DNA from: BQJU01 sp964015035
GTDB lineage: Bacteria > Bacteroidota > Bacteroidia > Chitinophagales > Saprospiraceae
DNA length: 64,000 nt
NCBI GenBank assembly: GCA_964015035.1
Contig: CAXHCA010000012.1
Span: 14,116-78,115 of the forward strand
Direction: 5' to 3'
Positions 47,527 through 55,896 of the stretch are shown here, in pieces (positions within the stretch are counted from its first letter, which is position 1; each line of letters starts with the position of its first letter). The position numbers were made by a program, and so were the translations under genes. The notes beneath the pieces were generated by a model. It did no database searches and was not told the DNA's origin. It saw nothing but the letters and a program-made list of their open reading frames with translations.

Positions 47527-47679
47527 TGCATGTTTGGAGGTAATCATTCAGTCCCGGTAAAACCGGGATTTTGGAACCTCACTTCGGCTATTTTTTCGCA
47601 CTTTGCGCCCCTAAGGGCTCAAAAATGAGCCTTGCGAGAACCCAAAATCTGCATAAAGCACCACCTCCAAACATGTATT
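47525..47679. repeat. Intergenic inverted-repeat element, copy C, filling the uxaA-uxaB gap
   Basis: AGTGCATGTTTGGAGGT at the left and ACCTCCAAACATGTATT at the right. Oriented like copy F, with AGTCCCGGTAAAACCGGGATTTTGG (hairpin) and CTCAAAAATGAGCC. It begins inside the uxaA stop codon and ends 11 bases before the uxaB ATG, so it occupies essentially the whole 164-base spacer. Confidence 0.85.
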
Positions 47680-47690
47680 AAGAGGCTTTC

Positions 47691-49145
47691 ATGAATCAAC
47701 TCAATAGAAATACGGCAAAAGTTTCGGCTCCTTACCCGGAGCGGATTCTTCAATTTGGTGGCGGGAACTTCCTTCGTGGTTTTGTCGACTGGATTGTGGA
47801 TGAATACAATGAAAAGGCTGGAAGCCAGCTTGGTATTCTGGTGGTTAAACCTACAGAACGCGGAGACTACCAATCTTGGCGGGATCAGGAGGGCCTTTTT
47901 TATGTATTGACCAAAGGGATTCGCAATGGAGAATTGGTAGATGAAAAACGTTTGGTGACTAGTGTCAGTCGCATCATTCATCCTTATCGGGAATGGGAGA
48001 CGTATTTGGCTTCAGCCGAAAATCCTGATCTAAGGTATGTCGTTTCCAATACTACAGAAAGTGGAATTCGCTTTTCCGACCAGGATCAAAAGACCGATAC
48101 GCCGCCTAAAGAATTTCCAGCCAAATTAACCCTCTGGTTGTACCATCGGTATCAGCATTTTAGTGGTGCTGCCAACAAGGGGTGTATCATCATTCCATTG
48201 GAATTATTGAATGACAATGGTGATTTACTCAAGGATTGCATGTTGCAAAATGCGACCAATTGGCATTTGGAATCTGGTTTTATCGAATGGATTCATAGTG
48301 CCAATATCTTTTGTAATACACTGGTAGACAGAATTGTACCTGGGGTAGGGGAGCAGGCCCTAGGGAATGCTTGGGAAAGTATTGGTTTCAAGGATCACCT
48401 GATTACTCAAGGAGAACCTTACCATTTGTGGGCCATCGAAGCACCTGCGGAACTCAGGAAGGAATTGCCGTTGGACAAGATCGGCTTAAATGTGATTTAT
48501 GCTGATGATTTGGCTCCTTTTCGCACCATCAAGGTGCGCATTCTCAATGGGGCACATACTTCTATGGTACCAGTTGGCTATTTATATGGGTTGGAAACGG
48601 TTCGGGAAACGGTGGAACATGAAGTCGTGGGCACTTTTGTGCGGCAGGTGATTTTCGAAGAGATTATTCCAACCCTCGATATTGATGCTGCTACGTTGGA
48701 TAAGTTTGCCAATGATGTGTTGGATCGCTTTAAAAACCCTTTTATCAAGCACCAGCTGATCAGTATTGCCTTAAATGCTGTGTCTAAATTTAAGACGAGG
48801 GTATTGCCTTCTCTACTGGAGTATGTCAATAGAAAAAATGCATTGCCGAAGGGAATGGTCCTGTCTTTTGCTTCCTTGCTCCGATTTTACAAGGGAGAAA
48901 TCAATGGCCAGCAAATTCCCTTGAAAGATGAACGTTGGGCCACCGATTTTCTTCAAAATTGCTGGCAAAATTATGATGCAACGAAGGAGGGCTTGGGCCA
49001 AATGGCAGAGCAAATATTACAGTGGGAAGAAGCCTGGGACGTAGACCTAAATACGGTGCCGGGACTCCACGAAATGTTGGTGAATTACCTGCACCAGATG
49101 GATTCCATCGGTGTGCGGGAAACTGTTAAAAAAAATTTGTCATGA
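47691..49145 (+). CDS. uxaB: Tagaturonate reductase (altronate oxidoreductase)
   Basis: Reduces D-tagaturonate to D-altronate with NADH. 484 residues of the mannitol dehydrogenase family: RILQFGGGNFLRGF nucleotide-binding start (about 18-31), SNTTESGI, WLYHRYQ, an IIPLELL segment, and the conserved KVRILNGAHTSM region (about 287-298). UxaB-type rather than UxuB because it sits next to uxaA. Overlaps the following esterase by four bases. Confidence 0.92.
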   Translation: MNQLNRNTAKVSAPYPERILQFGGGNFLRGFVDWIVDEYNEKAGSQLGILVVKPTERGDYQSWRDQEGLFYVLTKGIRNGELVDEKRLVTSVSRIIHPYREWETYLASAENPDLRYVVSNTTESGIRFSDQDQKTDTPPKEFPAKLTLWLYHRYQHFSGAANKGCIIIPLELLNDNGDLLKDCMLQNATNWHLESGFIEWIHSANIFCNTLVDRIVPGVGEQALGNAWESIGFKDHLITQGEPYHLWAIEAPAELRKELPLDKIGLNVIYADDLAPFRTIKVRILNGAHTSMVPVGYLYGLETVRETVEHEVVGTFVRQVIFEEIIPTLDIDAATLDKFANDVLDRFKNPFIKHQLISIALNAVSKFKTRVLPSLLEYVNRKNALPKGMVLSFASLLRFYKGEINGQQIPLKDERWATDFLQNCWQNYDATKEGLGQMAEQILQWEEAWDVDLNTVPGLHEMLVNYLHQMDSIGVRETVKKNLS

Positions 49146-50053
49146 ATAAGAACTATTTGATCCTTTTCTTTACGCTGATCTTTGCTATGGACTTAACCGC
49201 TCAAGCTACCGTCAAGGAAATGCCCCTATATCCGGGCGCGATTCCCAACTCCAGGAAAGTCCCGGATACAGAGGTGGTACAAACCCGTGATAATGGAAGT
49301 CATTTTATCCGCGATACTGCCATTCCAACCTTGACATCTTATTTGCCCAAACAGCAGAATGGTAAAGCCGTGATTATTTGCCCCGGTGGAGGTTATAGTG
49401 GCACCGCCATTGATAAGGAGGGCTTTTTGGTGGCAAAATCATTGAATGAAGATAGCATTACGGCCTTCGTGTTGAAATACCGGATTCCTAATGATATAAC
49501 CAATGTGGAGAAATCCCTGGCGCCGCTACAGGATGCACAGCAAGCCATTCGCCACGTGCGTAAAAATGCGGCAAAGTATGGCATTGACCCAGGCAAGATT
49601 GGCATCATGGGATTTTCTGCCGGGGGGCATTTGGCGGCATATACGTCCAATCGTTTTCAGCGCTTGGCCGATGCCAATGAACTGGATACTACTTCGGTTC
49701 GCCCTGATTTTTCAATTCTGATTTATCCGGTCATTAGTTTTGCGGATGATTTAACCCACTGGGGATCCAGGAATAATCTAATTGGTAAAAACCCAACGGA
49801 GGCGGAAGTCTTGCTCTTTTCGGCTGATCAACAGGTGACCGCGGAAACTCCACCGGCTTTTTTAGTGCATGCCGCTGACGACAAGGTGGTGCCTGTGGGC
49901 AATAGTTTGGCTTATTATCAAGCCCTCATCAAAAACGGTATCTCCGTTGAGATGCACCTTTACCCCAATGGCGGCCACGGCTTTGGAATGTACAACACCA
50001 CTACAGAAGATGTTTGGATGGACCGCCTAAAAAACTGGTTGAAAGGGTTTTAA
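49142..50053 (+). CDS. Secreted alpha/beta hydrolase (esterase/acetylesterase-like)
   Basis: 303 residues with a signal peptide ending near LTAQA. Canonical triad: nucleophile in GFSAGGHLA (about Ser160), Asp in HAADDKVVP, and His in GGHGFG near the C-terminus; the oxyanion segment CPGGGYSG is also present. The group includes acetylxylan and pectin acetyl-esterases and feruloyl esterases. ATGA overlap with uxaB couples it to uronate catabolism, so it probably deacylates a uronate-containing oligosaccharide in the periplasm. Confidence 0.88.
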   Translation: MNKNYLILFFTLIFAMDLTAQATVKEMPLYPGAIPNSRKVPDTEVVQTRDNGSHFIRDTAIPTLTSYLPKQQNGKAVIICPGGGYSGTAIDKEGFLVAKSLNEDSITAFVLKYRIPNDITNVEKSLAPLQDAQQAIRHVRKNAAKYGIDPGKIGIMGFSAGGHLAAYTSNRFQRLADANELDTTSVRPDFSILIYPVISFADDLTHWGSRNNLIGKNPTEAEVLLFSADQQVTAETPPAFLVHAADDKVVPVGNSLAYYQALIKNGISVEMHLYPNGGHGFGMYNTTTEDVWMDRLKNWLKGF

Positions 50054-50309
50054 AAGACAAATGGGCTGCCCCGACAGATTAGGCTGTTTTATGGCAAAAT
50101 TTACGGCATTTTCAAGGGGAGCAACACTAGCTTTTATCTCTGTAGAAATGAATGATGAATATGGCTTGATGCTTTGATGGCTTGCGCAACTTTTTAGCTT
50201 GTCTTTATGAATGTTTCAGGTTAAAGTTGAAAAAGGCATCAATATTTATCAAAGAGGCAGCTATCTTTCACAATGTTGGAATTAATCAGTAGGTTTGAAT
50301 AATAAAATG

Positions 50310-50455
50310 GTCTAAAGTTTTCTGCTGCCAGTGAGCCTGAAGGCTCGTGGTTATTGTCTAGGCTCTTTTTGAGTTTCGTGCCAGGAAGGTCATGGACGGA
50401 AAAGGCCGAAGTCAAAAGCCGCAATAATTCGTGCGTAAGTAAGGAACCTTTAGAC
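50310..50455. repeat. Second-family inverted-repeat element, copy H (146 bp)
   Basis: Starts GTCTAAAGTTTTCTGCTG and ends GGAACCTTTAGAC, short terminal inverted repeats (GTCTAAAG / CTTTAGAC). Contains the hairpin GAGCC-TGAA-GGCTC and the core AGGCTCTTTTTGAGTTTCG. It is about five-sixths identical by eye to 63666-63810. It lies in the 426-base gap 50054-50479; the part before it (50054-50309) shows no gene or clear signal. Confidence 0.75.
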
Positions 50456-50479
50456 AACGTCATAAACAACACCTAGATA

Positions 50480-51331
50480 ATGAAAAACCTGCAAGGAAAA
50501 ACAGCTTTAGTTACCGGGGCCTCCAGGGGAATTGGTACTTATATCGCCAAAGCATTAGCCGATCAGGGCATGAACTTGGTTTTGGTAGCTCGCTCAGCTG
50601 ACTTATTAGAGAAAGTGAAGACTGGATTGTCAAAAACTGGTGTGCAAATACAGACAATTGCTGCCGATTTGGGGCAGTTGGATCAATTGGAAAGTTTGGT
50701 ACTAGAGGCACAACGCCTATCAGGTGGGATCTCGGTCATTGTCAACAATGCTGGCTTGGAAGATGCGGTCCCTTTTGATCAGGCCGATCCCGAAAAGATT
50801 GAACAATTAATCCGTGTCAATCTAACGGCACCAATACTCTTATCTAGATTATTCCTACCCAAAATGATTGAATTGGGAGAGGGCCACATTGTCAATATTT
50901 CTTCTTTAGGGGGCTTGTTGAGTACCCCTTACGGAGAAGCCTATGGCGCCGCAAAACACGGCTTGGTTGGTTTTACCCGGTGTCTGCGAACTACTGCCAT
51001 TGGAGAAGGATACCCCGTGAGCGCTTCGGTGATTTGCCCAGGGATGATTTCCGATGCAGGCATGTTTCACGACGCTTGTCAAAAGTATGATATTACCCCA
51101 CCAACTTCTTTTGGTGCGGCATCGCCTAAGGAGGTCGCCAATGCGGTTGTACAGGCCATTCTCGAGGATGAACCGGAGGTTATCGTCAATCCCAAGCCCA
51201 TCAAGCCGATTTTATTCATGCAGTTGTTTTTTCCCAAATTTGCCACTAAGATGATGGTAAAAGGTGGCATTTTGAAGACCTTTAAGGAGGTCACTTATAA
51301 GCGATTGGGAAGGGATATTGCGAATGCTTAA
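50480..51331 (+). CDS. Short-chain dehydrogenase/reductase, substrate unknown
   Basis: 283 residues. Classical SDR with TGASRGIG (about 12-19), NNAG, SSLGG and Tyr-xxx-Lys in YGAAKHG. A hydrophobic C-terminal extension (KPILFMQLFFPKFATKMMVKGG) is typical of SDRs acting on lipids or retinol-like substrates. Alone on the plus strand between convergent neighbours and flanked by repeat H, so not obviously part of uronate catabolism. Confidence 0.85.
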   Translation: MKNLQGKTALVTGASRGIGTYIAKALADQGMNLVLVARSADLLEKVKTGLSKTGVQIQTIAADLGQLDQLESLVLEAQRLSGGISVIVNNAGLEDAVPFDQADPEKIEQLIRVNLTAPILLSRLFLPKMIELGEGHIVNISSLGGLLSTPYGEAYGAAKHGLVGFTRCLRTTAIGEGYPVSASVICPGMISDAGMFHDACQKYDITPPTSFGAASPKEVANAVVQAILEDEPEVIVNPKPIKPILFMQLFFPKFATKMMVKGGILKTFKEVTYKRLGRDIANA

Positions 51332-51476
51332 TCTTTCGGCTCACATAGGAATCCGCCTTGAAATTCTGGTCTTTCATTGCTTGAATAACATACGCTGATT
51401 TTTCGGCATCGTCATTGGTTTCCTGATCCTTAATTTGAATATTTGGGGATGGTGTAGCTTTATTCCTAGCTATTGC
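51291..51476 (-). other. Open frame continuing in phase past the dctM stop
   Basis: After the dctM TAA, the same frame stays open for 61 codons (AIARNKATPSPNIQIKDQ...SYVSRKI...), ending in a TGA at 51291-51293 inside the antisense of the SDR gene. The composition looks protein-like (DAEKSAYVIQAMKDQ), but I recognise no family; dctM itself already has normal length. It may be a remnant of a lost gene or chance. Confidence 0.25.
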
Positions 51477-52781
51477 TTATAACCCAAATAAACGCGGCAT
51501 CCACAAGGAAATTCCATCAAAAAATGTCACCAAAAATAAAACTACGATCATGGCGATTAAAAAAGGGATTAATGGCTTAATGACTTTTGAAACAGAAATT
51601 TTCGCCACCCCTGCACCCACAAATAGAATGGTTCCAACTGGTGGTGTACATAACCCAATGCATAGATTTAATACCATGATAATTCCAAAATGAACGGGGT
51701 GCATTCCCAAGGCGGTAACGACCGGTAAAAAAATGGGGGTGAAAATTAAAACAGCCGGGGTCATATCCATAAATGTGCCTACCACCAGCAACGTAATATT
51801 TATTAATAAGAAAATCAGGAAAGGATTACTAACCGTCTCTAATAAAAAACCAGTCATTAATTGCGGGATGCCCTCAAAAGAAAACAACCACGACATGGCC
51901 ATTGACGTACAAATTAAAAACATGACAATGGCCGTTGTCTTAGCGCTGTTCAACAATATACCTGGCAGATCTTTAGTGGAAATGGTTCGATAACTATAGC
52001 CTAATATCAAAGCGTAAAAAACTGCGACTGCCGCTGCTTCTGTCGCCGTAAAAATTCCTTGCACAATTCCTCCGACAATTATTACCAACATTAATAAACT
52101 GAAAAATGCTCTTCGGAAATCTGTCCATAATTGTCTAATGGAAACTCTTTCTCCTCTGGCAAATTTTTTCTTGCGAGCAATAAATGCGGCTACCAACATC
52201 AATGCTATTCCAACTAAAATCCCCGGTAAATAGCCGGCAATGAACAAGGCGGCCACCGAAGCAGCTCCACCACTTGCCAAAGCATAAACGATCAACACAT
52301 TGCTGGGAGGAATTAATAAGCCCGTGGTGGAAGCAGTGATATTTAATGCGGCACTAAATGGCCGGGGGTAACCTTCTTCTTCCATCCGGTCTGTCATCAC
52401 ACTCCCGATGGCGGAAGCAGCCGCTACTGCTGACCCGGAAATAGCACCAAATAACATGGCTGCTACAGTGTTGACGTAAGCCAATCCACCGGGCAGTCTG
52501 CCGACCAATGATTTGGCAAAATTAATAAGTCGGGTGGCAATCCCCCCTTGGTTCATCAACTCGCCAGCAAGGATGAAAAACGGGATGGCCAACAAGGCAA
52601 AACTGTCGATCCCCGTCGTCATACGCTGGGCTACCGTCGTGATACCGGGCAGTGCGGCGATATTTATTAAAATCGTCAAAGTAGTGGAAATGCCGATACT
52701 ATAGGCAACTGGAACACCATAAGCTAATAGCACAAAAAAGCTTATGAATAAAAGAAGCATGCTAATTATTTCGATAGACAT
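51477..52781 (-). CDS. dctM: TRAP transporter large permease subunit (DctM)
   Basis: 434 residues with about twelve transmembrane helices and DctM hallmarks (PFFILAGELMNQGG, GAISGSAVAAASAIG, LLIPPSNVLIVYA, TPPVGTILFVGAGVA). Inner-membrane sodium-coupled permease of a tripartite ATP-independent periplasmic transporter. Last gene of the uronate-uptake operon, 24 bases after dctQ. Confidence 0.95.
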   Translation of the reverse strand: MSIEIISMLLLFISFFVLLAYGVPVAYSIGISTTLTILINIAALPGITTVAQRMTTGIDSFALLAIPFFILAGELMNQGGIATRLINFAKSLVGRLPGGLAYVNTVAAMLFGAISGSAVAAASAIGSVMTDRMEEEGYPRPFSAALNITASTTGLLIPPSNVLIVYALASGGAASVAALFIAGYLPGILVGIALMLVAAFIARKKKFARGERVSIRQLWTDFRRAFFSLLMLVIIVGGIVQGIFTATEAAAVAVFYALILGYSYRTISTKDLPGILLNSAKTTAIVMFLICTSMAMSWLFSFEGIPQLMTGFLLETVSNPFLIFLLINITLLVVGTFMDMTPAVLIFTPIFLPVVTALGMHPVHFGIIMVLNLCIGLCTPPVGTILFVGAGVAKISVSKVIKPLIPFLIAMIVVLFLVTFFDGISLWMPRLFGL

Positions 52782-52805
52782 AAAGTTGGCTTTTCGTTTT
52801 GTTGA

Positions 52806-53288
52806 TTACAATTTCGATTGGCTGTAGTGGAATATATTATGAATGGAATAAAACATAATCAACAGCCCACTAAAAGGTACAATCGCATAAACATAACCTA
52901 AAGAAATATGCATTGCAGGAGATACTTGACCTAAACTAAGGGTGGTGAAAACAATATTTCCCCCACCGATGACCATAACCACTAGAGCAAAAACAAACAT
53001 TAAAACTTCGATCATCTGCATTCGCTTTTTCAAACGTTCGCCACTTAATTTTCGGACTAAAAAATCCATGGTTAAGTGCTCCCGCTTTCCATTTAAATAA
53101 GCTGCCCCAAGTATCGCCAGCCAAATCATCGCAAATCGCGCAAACTCTTCGGTGAAAGAATAAGACTGTCCAAGTACGTAGCGACTGAAAACTTGCCACA
53201 ATACATCTATTACCAATAACGCAAAAATGGTCACTAAAAAGAATTCAATTGCCCGATTAATGGCATGGTATACTTTGGTCATTTTCAT
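52806..53288 (-). CDS. dctQ: TRAP transporter small permease subunit (DctQ)
   Basis: 160 residues, four transmembrane helices; the DctQ patterns YSFTEEFARFAMIWLAILGAA and KREHLTMDFLV are clear. It links the substrate-binding protein to DctM. Placed 12 bases after dctP and 24 before dctM. Confidence 0.94.
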   Translation of the reverse strand: MKMTKVYHAINRAIEFFLVTIFALLVIDVLWQVFSRYVLGQSYSFTEEFARFAMIWLAILGAAYLNGKREHLTMDFLVRKLSGERLKKRMQMIEVLMFVFALVVMVIGGGNIVFTTLSLGQVSPAMHISLGYVYAIVPFSGLLIMFYSIHNIFHYSQSKL

Positions 53289-53300
53289 TGAGTGTTTTAA

Positions 53301-54284
53301 TTAGTAGGCTTGAATTTCTTCTATTATTTTTTTCATTTTGGGGTCTTTGGAAAATTCTTCCAGTACTGCTTTTGTTTTTTGGGCAAACAGCGATTTTTGG
53401 GGATAGATAATTTCCACATTGGCTGCTTTTAATATTTCCATGCACTCGGCCACATTTTGGTTCCAAAATTCTTTTTGTGCCTGTACCGAAATTTTAGCCG
53501 CATTTTTCATCCAGGCCTGTTCTTCTGCGCTCAATGTGTTCCAATATTTCGTCCCAATCACGAGTACATCAGGCAGGGAACTGTGCTCATCCAATGAATA
53601 ATATTTGCAAACTTCGTAATGGCCTGAAGTAACAAAAGAAGGCGGATTATTTTCTGCACCATCCACTACGCCTTGTTGCAAAGCAGTATATAATTCAGCA
53701 TAAGCCATAGGCGTGGCCGAGCCGCCCATTTCATTGACCATGTCCACAGACATTTGGTGGTTCATTACTCTTATCTTCAACCCCTTTAAATCATCTGGGG
53801 TTCTAATCGGTTTTTCTTTGGTGTAAAAGCTGCGGCTACCGGCGTCATAAAAACAAAGGCCCCGCAATAAATATTCACTCCCTGCTTCCAGAATGTTTTC
53901 ACCGGTCGCCCCTTCCAGTACATTGAATAAATGGGTTTTATCCCGAAATAAATAAGGGATGCCCAGCACTTTGTATTCAGGAGCAAAATTGGCCATTGCT
54001 GCTGCACTCACCTTGGTCATGGCTATACTGCCGATTTGCAATAATTCCAGTACTTCCCGTTCCGTCCCCAATTGTCCATCGGGAAATATTTTAACTGACA
54101 ACTTTCCATTCGATTGTTTCAGTACCTCCTCCGCAAATACCTCCATGCCCTGGTGAACGGGATGTGACGTGGGCAAGGAGTGGGCGAGGTAGGCCACTTT
54201 TTGGTCTCCCAATTGTTTGCAGGAACTCACTGCAAAGAGCAGGTAAAATGTCGAAAAAATTAATATTGAAAAATGTTTTTTCAT
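53301..54284 (-). CDS. dctP: TRAP substrate-binding protein (DctP), lipoprotein, probable uronate binder
   Basis: I place the start at the ATG at 54284 (MKKHFSIL), giving 328 residues; the longer frame back to 54380 would run into uxaC2. Signal peptide with lipobox VSSC (Cys22), so membrane-anchored instead of freely periplasmic. Family features: LPTSHPVHQGM, DGQLGTEREVLELLQIGS, LKGLKIRVM (ligand-carboxylate Arg) and QQGVVDGAENNPPSF. The placement with uxaC, uxuA and a fructuronate-reductase-like SDR suggests glucuronate or galacturonate as ligand. Confidence 0.92.
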   Translation of the reverse strand: MKKHFSILIFSTFYLLFAVSSCKQLGDQKVAYLAHSLPTSHPVHQGMEVFAEEVLKQSNGKLSVKIFPDGQLGTEREVLELLQIGSIAMTKVSAAAMANFAPEYKVLGIPYLFRDKTHLFNVLEGATGENILEAGSEYLLRGLCFYDAGSRSFYTKEKPIRTPDDLKGLKIRVMNHQMSVDMVNEMGGSATPMAYAELYTALQQGVVDGAENNPPSFVTSGHYEVCKYYSLDEHSSLPDVLVIGTKYWNTLSAEEQAWMKNAAKISVQAQKEFWNQNVAECMEILKAANVEIIYPQKSLFAQKTKAVLEEFSKDPKMKKIIEEIQAY

Positions 54285-54297
54285 TCGTTTATTATTG

Positions 54298-54341
54298 AAG
54301 TGCTGTTTTGTAGCCCAAAGGTTGACCTCCAAACATGCTCT
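54298..54341. repeat. Minimal inverted-repeat element at the uxaC2 3' end
   Basis: AAGTGCTGTTTTG (54298-54310) and ACCTCCAAACATGCTCT (54325-54341) bound only about 14 intervening bases. The interior GTAGCCCAAAGGTTGA matches the left part of copy A (GCAGCCCAAAGTTTGA). The right terminus overlaps the uxaC2 stop codon. Confidence 0.6.
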
Positions 54342-55740
54342 AGAAATTAAAATAGGCTTTAGCATTTTTATAGCAGACATTTTCTACCATCTGGCCGAGC
54401 CAATTTATATCGTTTGGCAATTCGCCATTATGCACATCCTGGCCAATTAAATTGCAGAGGATTCTTCGGAAATATTCATGTCTGGGAAAGGACAGAAAAC
54501 TTCGGCTATCCGTCAACATACCAATAAAACGGCTTAGCAGACCCATATTGGAAAGTGTGTTGATTTGTTTTTCCATTCCATCTTTTTGATCCAAAAACCA
54601 CCACGCCGAACCCCATTGAATTTTGCCAGGCATAGAGCCGTCATTAAAATTCCCCATCATGGTTGCAAATAATTCATTATCTCTTGGATTGAGATTGTAT
54701 AAAATTGTTTTGGCCAACTTTCCCTCTTCATCCAAACGATTTAGAAAAAAAGATAACCCTTCGGCTTGTGAAAAATCCCCGATACTATCGCAGCCGACAT
54801 CAGCACCCACCCGATTTAATAAGCGGTGATTATTATTTCGGATTGGCCCCAGGTGAAACTGCATTGTCCAATTTTTCTGGAAATATATTTTGCCCAACTC
54901 ATGCAGTATAGCCATTTGGAAAACAGCCGCTTCTTTTGCTTTTATTTTTTTATTGCTTTTCCTTTTTTGTAAAATATTATCCAGGTTCGTCCCTTTAAAT
55001 GTTACCGCGTATAATTTCGACAAGCCATGATCCGCCAATTGGCAACCCAATGAATGGAAATAATTGATTCGACTTTCCAATGCTGCTAATATACCATCGA
55101 AAGTTGAAATATCACAGCCAATTATATTTTCCAGCTTTTCTAAAGAGGGTAAAAAGTCATCACCATTGATGACGACTAATTGATCAGGACGAAAAGTAGG
55201 CAGCATATTTATATCACTTCCAGCAGCTCTTTCCTTTTTATGAAACTCCAGAGTGTCGGTAGGATGATCAGTGGTGCAGACTACCTCTACCTTCATTTTT
55301 CGCAGTAATTCTTTTACGGAAAAATCAGCCGTTTTTAAATCAGCATTGGTTTGTTCATAAATTGATTCTGCCGTCGTAGGGCCTAATAATTCCTGGATGC
55401 CAAAATATCTTTGCAATTCTAAGTGCGTCCAATGGTACAAGGGGTTGCGCATTGTATAAGGAACGGTTTTTGCCCATTTTAAAAATTTCTCTCGTTCACT
55501 CGCCGTTCCCGTAATGTATTTTTCATCTATGCCATTTGCCCGCATGGCCCGCCATTTATAATGGTCGCCTTTTAGCCAGATGTCGGTGATGGTCTGAAAG
55601 TTTACATTTTCAGCAATCTCATCTGGCGGCAAATGATTGTGATAATCAATAATGGGTTGGTGCTTTGCATATTCATGAAACAAGCGCTCCGCTGTCGAAT
55701 TTTGCAATAAAAAATTTTCGTCCAAAAATGTTTTAATCAT
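54340..55740 (-). CDS. uxaC: Uronate isomerase, copy 2
   Basis: 466 residues with the same signature blocks as copy 1 (DYHNHLPPDEIA, KGDHYKWRAMR, MRNPLYHWTHLEL, SFLSFPRHEYFRRILCN); by eye somewhat more than half the residues match, so it is an old paralogue, not an assembly duplicate. Its codons are visibly richer in A/T than those of copy 1. In the operon with uxuA, the SDR and the TRAP genes, so it likely feeds the glucuronate-fructuronate branch. The stop codon overlaps a repeat terminus. Confidence 0.94.
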   Translation of the reverse strand: MIKTFLDENFLLQNSTAERLFHEYAKHQPIIDYHNHLPPDEIAENVNFQTITDIWLKGDHYKWRAMRANGIDEKYITGTASEREKFLKWAKTVPYTMRNPLYHWTHLELQRYFGIQELLGPTTAESIYEQTNADLKTADFSVKELLRKMKVEVVCTTDHPTDTLEFHKKERAAGSDINMLPTFRPDQLVVINGDDFLPSLEKLENIIGCDISTFDGILAALESRINYFHSLGCQLADHGLSKLYAVTFKGTNLDNILQKRKSNKKIKAKEAAVFQMAILHELGKIYFQKNWTMQFHLGPIRNNNHRLLNRVGADVGCDSIGDFSQAEGLSFFLNRLDEEGKLAKTILYNLNPRDNELFATMMGNFNDGSMPGKIQWGSAWWFLDQKDGMEKQINTLSNMGLLSRFIGMLTDSRSFLSFPRHEYFRRILCNLIGQDVHNGELPNDINWLGQMVENVCYKNAKAYFNF

Positions 55741-55774
55741 GCTACTTCGTTTTGTTTTTCATTGACTTAGGGAG

Positions 55775-55896
55775 CGGATTCTATTTGAAAATCAGTAGAT
55801 TAGGGTTTTGGCTAAGTGCTTGTTTGGAGGTGGTGCTTTAGCAGCGAAAATTGCAGATTTTGGGTTTTCAGCAGGAGCAAGCTCCCAACATGCTCT
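55775..55896. repeat. Intergenic repeat copy D, composite, overlapping the uxuA 3' end
   Basis: The first 38 bases (55775-55812) are identical to 2397-2434 of copy A. They are followed by the type-B start AAGTGCTTGTTTGGAGGTGG (about 55813) with GTGCTTTAGCAGCGAAAATTGCAG, and then by the copy-A right end (55863-55896). Thus A- and B-type modules are joined in one element. Bases 55868-55890 encode the last residues and stop of uxuA. Confidence 0.75.

Noticed and set aside
47619..47981. Minus-strand frame of 120 codons over the uxaA-uxaB junction
   Set aside because: It covers repeat C and the antisense of uxaB; no start or family support.
54285..54380. Longer start for dctP
   Set aside because: It would overlap uxaC2 and a repeat and bury the lipoprotein signal peptide behind 32 residues.
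54340..55740. uxaC2 as an assembly duplicate of uxaC1
   Set aside because: The two differ at many residues along the whole length and have different neighbours and base usage.
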